Notes under the pieces: model-generated
What the model was told of the DNA's origin: nothing
What the model saw: the letters and a program-made list of their open reading frames with translations, nothing else
Database searches by the model: none
NCBI GenBank assembly: GCA_017390585.1
Contig: JAFPBB010000073.1
Location: 16,195 to 80,194 of the forward strand
Origin: Tidjanibacter sp.
GTDB lineage: Bacteria; Bacteroidota; Bacteroidia; Bacteroidales; Rikenellaceae
Length of the DNA: 64,000 nucleotides
Reading direction: 5' to 3'
Program-made: the position numbers and the translations under genes
Shown here: piece after piece, positions 16,886-26,150 of the stretch
How positions within the stretch are numbered: the first letter of the stretch is position 1
How the letters are laid out: each line of letters opens with the position of its first letter

Positions 16886-18130
16886 ATGGCCAAAGGGAAT
16901 ATTGAACTATTTCTGGCCCGACGGATATCCTCCGCCTCGGGACGCCGCAGCGGTGCTATGACGGGCATTGCCCGCATCTCCGTGGCCATAAGTATGGCCG
17001 TCATCTTCGTGGCCCTCTCCGTGGTGGGCGGATTCAAAGTGGCTCTCAGCGAGAAACTTACGGGACTCAACAGCCACATCACCGTGGACGTGGCACAGGC
17101 CCACAACGCGCCCCAAGCCGAGCCTCTCGTGCGCAACGAGGAGTTTGAGGCAAGGGTCGCCACGATGGAGCACTTCGCCTCGCTCACCACCTACACCTCC
17201 CGCTCCGGAATTGTGCGTAGTAAGGAGGCAATGCAGGGTGTGGTGCTGCGCGGCGTGGAGCCCTCCTACGACTCGCTCTACTTCGCCTCCGCACTCATCG
17301 AAGGCTCCCTGCCACGCATCGAGACCCCCGAACGCAAAAAGGATCTGCTCATCTCCAAGAGCCTCGCCTCGATCATTGATGTGGGTGTGGGCGACAAGGT
17401 GGAGTTCATCTTCACCTCCCCCTCGGCCCCCATCAGGCGCGAGAGTTTCAAGGTGTGCGGCATCTACTCCACGGGGCTCTCGCAGATGGAGTTGGGACTC
17501 ACGCTCACCGACGCACGCAACGTAAGGCGCATAAATGGTTGGGCCGAGAATGAGGTCTCGGGCTACAAGATTATGGCCACCTCGATGGAGTATATGGAGT
17601 CGCTCTGCAGCGACGTGAGGGCCGAGGCCTACCTCTGTGGCGACTCCCGCATTTGGCGCACCGCCCACATCGGCAACAACTATCCCCAGCTCTTCGATTG
17701 GCTCGCCACCCACGACATAAATGGTGCTGTGATTGTGGTCATTATGCTCGCCGTGGCGCTGCTCAATATGATTTCGGCACTGCTGATCATCATCTTCGAA
17801 CACATCCGCACCATCGGCACACTCAAGGCTCTCGGTATGCGTAACCGCTCGATTCACAAGCTCTTCCTGTGGTGTGGACTGCGCGTCATACTCATCGGCC
17901 AACTCTGGGGCAACCTCGTGGCAAGTGCCCTGCTGCTTGCCCAGCACCTCACCGGATTCATCGCCCTCGATGCCGAGGCCTACCTCATCGACAGGGTGCC
18001 CGTGGCATTCGATTGGGGGTGGTGGTTGGGTATGAACGTGGCCATCCCCGTGGTGCTCACCCTGCTGCTCGCCATTCCCGTGGCAGTCACCTCGCGCATC
18101 CGCCCCGACCAAACCATCAAGTACAGCTAA
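16886..18130 (+). CDS. FtsX/LolC-family ABC transporter permease
   Basis: This is a 414-residue inner-membrane protein with one N-terminal membrane segment (about 28-48), a large periplasmic domain (about 50-285) and three C-terminal segments from about 290. That is the MacB/FtsX/LolCE topology. The starting motif ELFLARRISS and the final RIRPDQTIKYS are typical of LolC/LolE-type lipoprotein-releasing permeases. No ATPase gene lies nearby, so its LolD-like partner must be elsewhere. The next two genes encode a lipoprotein and a SPOR protein, all on one strand, consistent with envelope biogenesis. I chose the ATG at 16886 over an upstream TTG. Confidence 0.88.
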   Translation: MAKGNIELFLARRISSASGRRSGAMTGIARISVAISMAVIFVALSVVGGFKVALSEKLTGLNSHITVDVAQAHNAPQAEPLVRNEEFEARVATMEHFASLTTYTSRSGIVRSKEAMQGVVLRGVEPSYDSLYFASALIEGSLPRIETPERKKDLLISKSLASIIDVGVGDKVEFIFTSPSAPIRRESFKVCGIYSTGLSQMELGLTLTDARNVRRINGWAENEVSGYKIMATSMEYMESLCSDVRAEAYLCGDSRIWRTAHIGNNYPQLFDWLATHDINGAVIVVIMLAVALLNMISALLIIIFEHIRTIGTLKALGMRNRSIHKLFLWCGLRVILIGQLWGNLVASALLLAQHLTGFIALDAEAYLIDRVPVAFDWGWWLGMNVAIPVVLTLLLAIPVAVTSRIRPDQTIKYS

Positions 18131-18151
18131 CCCCCTAACAACCACCGCACT

Positions 18152-18643
18152 ATGAAGTCTCTCCTCCGCCATTGGGCCGCCATTGCCACCCTCCTCTTTG
18201 GAGTGTTGTTCCTCACGGGATGCAGCCTCATCTCGCTCGACGACTTCACGCTCCACAACGCACGCATCGTGGGCCTCGACTTCACAAAGGGTGCCACAGT
18301 GGAGATGACCATCGAGAACACCTCCCTCTTCAAGGTGAACATCACGGGTGGAGAGCTCACCGCCTACCATCGCGGCAGGCCCATCGGGGAGCTCTATCTC
18401 CAGACTCCCGCCACACTCCCCGGGCGCTCCACCACCACCGTCACCGTGGAGATTGGCTTCCGTTTCCGCTCCGCATCGGCGGCACTCAGTGCGCTCGGAG
18501 CACTGAAGTCCTCACCCGACGACATCACCATTGGTGGCTACGGCGAGGGCAGGGTTTGGTTCTTCAAGAAGCGTTTTGAGCGCAGCGAGGTGCCACTTTC
18601 GAAATTTATTGCTATCTTTGGCGAAGTGTCCAACTATTTATAG
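18152..18643 (+). CDS. LEA14-like lipoprotein
   Basis: This is a 163-residue lipoprotein with lipobox VLFLTGC followed by a single beta-sandwich. The pattern of paired hydrophobic strands (TVEMTIENTSLFKVNITGGELTA, then TTTVTVEIGFRF) resembles the LEA14/WHy fold. Function unknown; a periplasmic binding or structural role is likely. It begins 21 bp after the permease stop codon and its 3' end contains the promoter box of the next gene. Confidence 0.65.
   Translation: MKSLLRHWAAIATLLFGVLFLTGCSLISLDDFTLHNARIVGLDFTKGATVEMTIENTSLFKVNITGGELTAYHRGRPIGELYLQTPATLPGRSTTTVTVEIGFRFRSASAALSALGALKSSPDDITIGGYGEGRVWFFKKRFERSEVPLSKFIAIFGEVSNYL
18613..18620 (+). promoter_or_regulatory. -7 promoter element of the SPOR gene
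   Basis: TATCTTTG matches TAnnTTTG and lies inside the end of the preceding gene, 36 nt before the GTG start at 18657. Confidence 0.45.
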
Positions 18644-18656
18644 AAGAGAAACTACC

Positions 18657-19349
18657 GTGCGAAAAACCATCGTCATACTCCTTGGAGGACTCCTCCTCGG
18701 CCTCACCGCCTCCGCACAAGAGGTGGTGGAGAGTTCGGCTGTCGTGCCCACCGACGCCACAAATAGTGCCCAACATATTGCCGAGGCGCCCCAAAGTGCC
18801 CCCATCCAGCACCCTGCCGACTCGCTGGCTACCGCGGAGGCACAACCCCTCGTCTCGCAGCACTACATCCACTCCAGCGCACAAGAGGCCATTGAGAAAT
18901 ATCTCCGCCAGACCTCGCCCCGCAAGAGCTATCAGGGCTACCGCATCCGCATCTTTGCCAGCCACACCCAATCGGCACGCACCGACGCCGAGGCGGCTAT
19001 GGCCCTCTTCAGCGAGCACTACTCCGTGCCCCTCTACTTTGCCTACGAAAACCCCTATTTTCTGGTCACTTGTGGCAACTGTCTCACTCAGGAGGAGGCC
19101 ATAATGCTCCTCTCGAAGGTGAGAATCCACTTCCCCAAGGCCTTCATTGTGTCCACCGAGATTCCCGCAGAGCTCTTCACCACTCCGCCTGCACCTCCCG
19201 CTCCCGAGACAACCGAGGAGGGTGAGAGTGAGGTTAGTGAGGTTAAGGAGCTTAGGGAGAGTAGTGAAGGAGATGCAGGTGATGGGGCGGAGAGCCCAGC
19301 AGCGCAGCCCGAGGAGAGTGCCACTCCTCTCGCCACCCTCGAAGTCTAA
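18657..19349 (+). CDS. Secreted SPOR-domain-like protein
   Basis: This is a 230-residue protein with a signal peptide (RKTIVILLGGLLLGLTASAQ) and a low-complexity Ala/Ser/Pro region to about residue 70. A SPOR-like domain follows at about 85-170 (GYRIRIFAS at its start and ENPYFLVTCGN...EEAIMLLSKVRIHFPKAFIV at its end). The last 55 residues are a Pro/Glu/Ser-rich tail. SPOR domains bind denuded peptidoglycan glycans, often at division sites. The frame continues 42 codons upstream into the neighbour; the GTG at 18657 directly precedes the signal peptide. Confidence 0.75.
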   Translation: MRKTIVILLGGLLLGLTASAQEVVESSAVVPTDATNSAQHIAEAPQSAPIQHPADSLATAEAQPLVSQHYIHSSAQEAIEKYLRQTSPRKSYQGYRIRIFASHTQSARTDAEAAMALFSEHYSVPLYFAYENPYFLVTCGNCLTQEEAIMLLSKVRIHFPKAFIVSTEIPAELFTTPPAPPAPETTEEGESEVSEVKELRESSEGDAGDGAESPAAQPEESATPLATLEV

Positions 19350-19411
19350 AGCAAGGCCCCAAGGAGATATCTCCGCTCCCTGAGAGGGGGCACGCCGATA
19401 GAATCCCACCA

Positions 19412-19456
19412 AAAAGAGTCGACCACCACCCTATGTGGGCAGTGGTCGACTCTTTT
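19412..19456. terminator. Bidirectional terminator between SPOR gene and the LuxR-type regulator
   Basis: A perfect 15-bp inverted repeat (AAAAGAGTCGACCAC and GTGGTCGACTCTTTT) lies between convergent genes, with A/T ends on both sides. Confidence 0.88.
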
Positions 19457-19491
19457 CTATGCAGACACCTCTACGCGGGAGCGCAAGGCCT

Positions 19492-20457
19492 CTACTGTAT
19501 CTTGATGTCCTCGATGCTCACCAACTTATTCACAATGGCATAGATGGTTATGCCAGCCGGACTGTGGATCTGCAACTTGGAGGTGATATTGCGACGATGG
19601 GTGGTCACCGTGTGGACCGAGAGGCACAATGCGTCGGCAATCTCCTTGCTGGTCATTCCCTTGGCAATGCAACCCACAATCTCCTTCTCGCGTTGGGAGA
19701 GTTGCTCCGAGCCACTCTCCTCCTCCTCGACACACTCCTCGCCATAGCCTGCGCCCTGCATCCGCAGAGCCTCCTCAACGCGCTTGACGGCAGGCACAAA
19801 AATCGCATCCTCCACCAAGCAGTGATTGGCAATGTCGTTCTCGCAATTGATGATGTCGAACAACACCGAATGGAGCAAATCGCCGTTGCCCTCCTGGGGG
19901 TAGTAGCGCACGATAACTCCTTTCAACTCAGCAAGTTTGTCGGCCAAGCGCGAGTCGCGGTTGGTGTGTCGGGCGGCAAAGGTCTCAATGGTGTAGTCGC
20001 GGTTGAGGTAGCCCTTCATCAGCGACTCCACATAGGCAAAGACGGTGGAGTTCTCGTGGCGCATATGTCGCCTCACTTCGGCCACATAGTCGTCGTAGAA
20101 CTTGAGAATCAGCAGCGCCACCTCGTCCTTGCCGGAGCAGTCGATGGCCTCGATGAGCTTGCGACGGATGGAGGGGAGATTGAACTCGAGAAACCAACTG
20201 TGGGCCCTCTTGAGATACTCCATAAGTTGCGCGAGCGAGATGTCGCCATCGTCGAACTTGTGGCCACTCGTGAAGTTGGCTACGGCCAAAAAAGTGGCCG
20301 TATCAACCCCCCTCTCGCGGCAAATCTCCCCCACGGTCTTGTCGCCAAAACCGAGGGGAATGCCAAAGCGGCTCATCACGAAGAGGATGGCTCCGTTGTC
20401 GTTGACAAGGGCACGCAACTTGTCGCCTTCGCCGTAGGGGGTTCTGTAGTGATGCAT
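19492..20457 (-). CDS. Hemerythrin-domain transcriptional regulator with C-terminal LuxR HTH
   Basis: The 321-residue protein has three parts. Residues ~1-65 resemble the ScdA N-terminal domain (TVGEICRERGVDTATF) but without its cysteines. Residues ~80-230 are a helical hemerythrin-like domain with candidate iron ligands H86, H131, H134/E135, H164, H196, H212 and E216. Residues ~252-315 form a LuxR/GerE helix-turn-helix (LSQREKEIVGCIAKGMTSKEIA). Such a protein could sense O2, NO or redox through a di-iron site and bind DNA. Its ATG lies 2 nt after the susB stop codon, implying translational coupling with starch degradation. The regulated genes are unknown; autoregulation or control of the sus genes is an inference. 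Confidence 0.8.
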   Translation of the reverse strand: MHHYRTPYGEGDKLRALVNDNGAILFVMSRFGIPLGFGDKTVGEICRERGVDTATFLAVANFTSGHKFDDGDISLAQLMEYLKRAHSWFLEFNLPSIRRKLIEAIDCSGKDEVALLILKFYDDYVAEVRRHMRHENSTVFAYVESLMKGYLNRDYTIETFAARHTNRDSRLADKLAELKGVIVRYYPQEGNGDLLHSVLFDIINCENDIANHCLVEDAIFVPAVKRVEEALRMQGAGYGEECVEEEESGSEQLSQREKEIVGCIAKGMTSKEIADALCLSVHTVTTHRRNITSKLQIHSPAGITIYAIVNKLVSIEDIKIQ

Positions 20458-20459
20458 CG

Positions 20460-22607
<2,148 letters not shown>

Positions 22608-22651
22608 CTATTTGGTTTTTTGGTTTTATTCTCTGCGGGTCGGATGGGGAG

Positions 22652-22672
22652 TTGTACTCTACAAGAGTACAA
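22652..22672. promoter_or_regulatory. Operator-like palindrome overlapping the susB promoter
   Basis: TTGTACTCT and AGAGTACAA form a perfect 9-bp inverted repeat with spacer ACA. The right arm runs into the minus-strand -7 box at 22670-22677, so a bound dimer would cover the transcription start. Confidence 0.5.
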
Positions 22673-22677
22673 ATATA
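22670..22677 (-). promoter_or_regulatory. -7 promoter element of susB
   Basis: The minus strand reads TATATTTG, matching TAnnTTTG, about 65 nt before the ATG at 22604. No clear -33 is seen, as might be expected of a regulated promoter. Confidence 0.5.
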
Positions 22678-22784
22678 GCATTTTGAGTTGAAAGTTGAAA
22701 CTCGGGCACCAAAATATTAGCCCCACTCCTCCCCCACCGAGTCGCATTCTGCTCGCTGTGGCCGCAGGGAGCAGGAGAGAAAAG

Positions 22785-22828
22785 GAGCGGGCTACTTGCC
22801 TACGTTGCCGTAAGCACGGAGCCCGCTC
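22785..22828 (-). terminator. Terminator of the susC-susD-susE/F operon
   Basis: GAGCGGGCT and AGCCCGCTC (9 bp) close a longer imperfect hairpin. On the minus strand it is followed by CTTTTCTCTCC, and it sits about 45 bp past the susE/F stop. Confidence 0.65.
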
Positions 22829-22873
22829 GGAGCAGTTGGGATGCACGGTGCACCCCACTATGTGTGGCTACTC

Positions 22874-24301
22874 TTATTTGATCGAACCAGCCTCGTTGTT
22901 GAAGTCGAGAGTGATGATCTGACCAGCGGTTACAGCAACAGCCTCCTGGTCGTTGCCACCTGCGCGGTAAACGATAGCGCCGTCATAGATGTTGAACTCC
23001 GAGTGCCACCAGTTGCCAGCGCCGTCGGCGGGAACATACATACGGAGGTTACCAGAAGCGTTAGCGGTGATGGTTGCGGTACCATCGGCGTTTACGGTGA
23101 AGGGATATGCACCCTCGTCCCAGCTGCCAAATGCGTCACCAATACCGTAGATAGCTGCGGGAGCTACCGAAACAGCGTCTGCATTGAGGTCAACGATGAT
23201 GAGGTAGAGACCATCAGCCTCAACCATATTGTTGCCGGGAGTTACGAAACCGCTGTTGTTAGTCAGACCGCAGAAGTCACCGTTCCACTCGCGGAGTGCG
23301 CAGAACTTGAACTCGGTGGTGGTGGTCATATAGCGAACAGCCCAGAACTTACCGGGAACGCTGTGAACGGGAACCATCGAAACAACGGTCGAAGCGTTCC
23401 AATCCCAGTTACCAAACTCGTTACCGATGATGTACATAGTCTCGGGCATAGTGCTCTCCTGGGTGCACTCAGCTGTGTAGGTGAAAGCCTCAGCAACAGC
23501 ACCCGAAGCGGGTTTCCAAGTGAGGGTCAAGGTGTAGAGACCAGCAGCCTCAACAGCGAGGTTGTTCTGAGCAGCGTTGTGGAGTTTGCCGTCGGTCAAG
23601 CCCAACGAAACCTCAGCTTTAACCAAGCCGTCAACGTCGAGGTTGATTTTCCAGCCGTGGCACGAAGCCCATTTGTACTCACCGTTCTTTGCAAGGTTCT
23701 GCTCGGTGAGGGTGTAGGTAACGCTACCGTCAGCATTAACGGTCTCAGCAGCCTCGGTGAAGCCCCAACCGTTCATACCACCACGAACGCCCCATTTTGC
23801 GCGCTGGATGATAATCTGGGGATACTCGAGATCGCCAACAGCGTTGTTGTCGAGTACGATGTGGTACATACCGGTCTCTTTAACCTGCATTGCGGGAGCA
23901 CTCTCGCCGATGATCATCTCACCTGCAAGGATCTTCATATTGGGGTTGTCTGCGAAGTTTTTGCAGTTGGGGTCGCTCTCGTCGTAACCGTAGTTAACCT
24001 CCGACAAGGTAGCACCGTAGAAGATCTTGTTACCTGCCATATTCTCAACGAGCGAGAAATCCTTGTTGGCCTCGAGCCAAATGTACTTCTCGAACATACC
24101 CGCGCGGAGCGATTTGTCCACCTCGTTCGAACCAGCTGCCATCTGGTTAACAGCCAAGAACTCCTGGGTACCTACAGCGTCGCCGTAGATGTAGAAACCG
24201 TCGAATACGATGGGGCCGTTGGGCTCCTCGGGTTTGTCACCACAAGCGGTGAAACCTGCCATAAGTGCCATAGCACCAAGCAAATACAAAAGTTTTTTCA
24301 T
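22874..24301 (-). CDS. SusE/SusF-like surface starch-binding lipoprotein
   Basis: This is a 475-residue lipoprotein (lipobox MAGFTACG) that would sit on the cell surface, bind starch and support the SusCD importer. It shows a non-catalytic chain of beta domains. Each resembles the starch-binding domains of SusE and SusF, with recurring starts such as FYIYGDAVG near 37, MYIIGNEFGNWDW near 288 and IYGIGDAFGSWDEG near 375. Exposed tryptophans/tyrosines are suitable for stacking on glucose rings. It follows susD by 70 bp and precedes the operon terminator. The domain number suggests one protein standing in for SusE and SusF. Confidence 0.88.
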   Translation of the reverse strand: MKKLLYLLGAMALMAGFTACGDKPEEPNGPIVFDGFYIYGDAVGTQEFLAVNQMAAGSNEVDKSLRAGMFEKYIWLEANKDFSLVENMAGNKIFYGATLSEVNYGYDESDPNCKNFADNPNMKILAGEMIIGESAPAMQVKETGMYHIVLDNNAVGDLEYPQIIIQRAKWGVRGGMNGWGFTEAAETVNADGSVTYTLTEQNLAKNGEYKWASCHGWKINLDVDGLVKAEVSLGLTDGKLHNAAQNNLAVEAAGLYTLTLTWKPASGAVAEAFTYTAECTQESTMPETMYIIGNEFGNWDWNASTVVSMVPVHSVPGKFWAVRYMTTTTEFKFCALREWNGDFCGLTNNSGFVTPGNNMVEADGLYLIIVDLNADAVSVAPAAIYGIGDAFGSWDEGAYPFTVNADGTATITANASGNLRMYVPADGAGNWWHSEFNIYDGAIVYRAGGNDQEAVAVTAGQIITLDFNNEAGSIK

Positions 24302-24371
24302 AGTTTGATTTTTGTTGATTAAAAAAAGGTTTGTTGTATAAAAAGTGTGTTTGTGTCTCTTGTGTGGAAAA

Positions 24372-26132
24372 CTACTTCACATCCTGGTTGGTGTAGCCGG
24401 GGTTCTGTGTCCAGATGGGCTTACCAGCCTCGTCGCGGAGCGATTTCTCGAGCACCGAACGGGGGATGGGGAACCACTTGAGGTGGTCGGCCTTGTTGGT
24501 AACATACTGGATGTTGCCATACTCGTTGTAGCGGATGAGGTCCCTACGACGTACCATCTCCCAAGTGAACTCCCTACCACGCTCGTCGAGGATACCCTGG
24601 AGAGTGGGAGTGGTCGAAGCCTCGGGATAGGCTGCCTTGAAGGCGTCTACCGAACCCATAGCACGTTTGAAGTAGGCGTCGAAGTCGCTCTTGCTCACGC
24701 CGTTGATGCCGCTGGCACCTGCACCGCCTCGCAAGATGGCCTCCTCCTTCATCCAGAGCACGTCGGCATAGCGCATCAGGATGAAGTCGTTCTCGCAGTA
24801 CTTGTAGGTACCGGTCTTATCGGGCTCCCATTTGTTCAGGCGGGCGCCGTCGAAGTTGTGTGCATTGTTGATGTTGGAGATCTCCGAGTGGATGATGGTG
24901 GGCTCATCGTGGTCCTCATCGACATACATAGCCGAGGTGTCGCGGGCAGCAATCTGCTCTGCGGTGGCCGCTGCCTTGTAAACAGGACCAACAAACCAAC
25001 CCCACTCCTGCTTGTCGCCGGTACCATTCCTCTTGCTCTCCTCGCCCACGCCGCGAACGTCGCTGGTGTTGTAGAGCTTCAGGAAGTCGGGACGTGCACA
25101 GAAGCCGTTCCAAGTGTCGAGCACCATACCGTAGGCCTGCTGAATGCCATAGTGGTGGGTGTTCATCACGATGCGGAGCTTGTTGCTCATCGACCACTGG
25201 CTACGCTCGTCGAAATCTGCCAAACCGTTGTCCACGATGCAGAGGATGTTCTCCTTGCTACCCTCGTTGAAGATCTTGAAGTTGTTGAAGTAGTTGTTCT
25301 CGATGGTGTAGCTACCCTTGTTGATAACCTCGTCGCAGCAGCGCACACAGTTGTCATAGAAGGAGCCCTGGAACTGGGCGGGTCGCTCCACGGTCTGGAA
25401 GATGTTGTCGAGGGTACAGCCATACGACTCGGCGTTGAGATAGAGACGCGCGAGGAGTGCGTAGGCGAAGCCCTGAGTGGTGCGGCCATAGTTGGCAGCG
25501 CGGTTCGAATCGTCAACAACAGCCATATTGGGGGCGTTGCGCTCGAGCACAGCCACGAGCTGCGACCAAGTCTCCCAAGGCTGGTTCATAGGACCAACCA
25601 CCTCCTCATATTTCTCGGTGTAGGGGATGCGGCCAAAGCACTCAAAGAGCAGGTAGAAGTAGTAGCTACGCAACACCTCAACCTCACCCACATACTGTGC
25701 ATAGAGCTCGGGGGTCATATTATCCTTACCCAACTCGAGGGTCTGGAGCACGCGGTTACACGAAACAGCACCCGAGATGGTGGAGTTCCACACGTTCTTG
25801 ATGGCGTCGCCACGGAAGTCCCAGGTGTGGGTGTTCTGTTTGAGCCAATAGCCACCGTCGTTCCAGTCGTTACCGCCGTTGCGGGGTACGCAGATACCCT
25901 CGTCGGACACGATGGTGGTGAGGCCCCAATAGCCCCAGTGGTCGTGGATCCACTTGAGGTCGGCATAGCACTGGCCTACCAGCAGAATGACGTTCTGCTC
26001 GTCCTGTACCATCTCATCCACAGTGGGGTTGCCATAGTTCTCCTCGTCGAGCAGACCATCGAAGTTGCTACACGACGACATCGAACCAATCATAGTGGCA
26101 GCAGCTGCCAACATTAAAAGATATTTTTTCAT
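24372..26132 (-). CDS. susD: SusD-like starch-binding outer-membrane lipoprotein
   Basis: SusD caps the SusC channel and binds helical starch for import. The 586-residue lipoprotein has lipobox GSMSSC and the helical TPR-containing SusD fold. Typical signatures are VEVLRSYYFYLLFECFG near residue 145, TTQGFAYALLARLYLNAE near 225 and the C-terminal RRRDLIRYN. Two candidate starts are 12 nt apart. I chose the second ATG (26132, MKKYLLMLAAAA) because it begins the signal peptide directly. It follows susC by 18 bp. Confidence 0.95.
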   Translation of the reverse strand: MKKYLLMLAAAATMIGSMSSCSNFDGLLDEENYGNPTVDEMVQDEQNVILLVGQCYADLKWIHDHWGYWGLTTIVSDEGICVPRNGGNDWNDGGYWLKQNTHTWDFRGDAIKNVWNSTISGAVSCNRVLQTLELGKDNMTPELYAQYVGEVEVLRSYYFYLLFECFGRIPYTEKYEEVVGPMNQPWETWSQLVAVLERNAPNMAVVDDSNRAANYGRTTQGFAYALLARLYLNAESYGCTLDNIFQTVERPAQFQGSFYDNCVRCCDEVINKGSYTIENNYFNNFKIFNEGSKENILCIVDNGLADFDERSQWSMSNKLRIVMNTHHYGIQQAYGMVLDTWNGFCARPDFLKLYNTSDVRGVGEESKRNGTGDKQEWGWFVGPVYKAAATAEQIAARDTSAMYVDEDHDEPTIIHSEISNINNAHNFDGARLNKWEPDKTGTYKYCENDFILMRYADVLWMKEEAILRGGAGASGINGVSKSDFDAYFKRAMGSVDAFKAAYPEASTTPTLQGILDERGREFTWEMVRRRDLIRYNEYGNIQYVTNKADHLKWFPIPRSVLEKSLRDEAGKPIWTQNPGYTNQDVK

Positions 26133-26150
26133 AATTCGCAGCATTTACAA

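Noticed and set aside
16030-17190. Longer SDR frame reaching into the permease gene
   Set aside because: The extra 132 codons are antisense to the FtsX-like permease; the Rossmann fold begins at the ATG at 16794.
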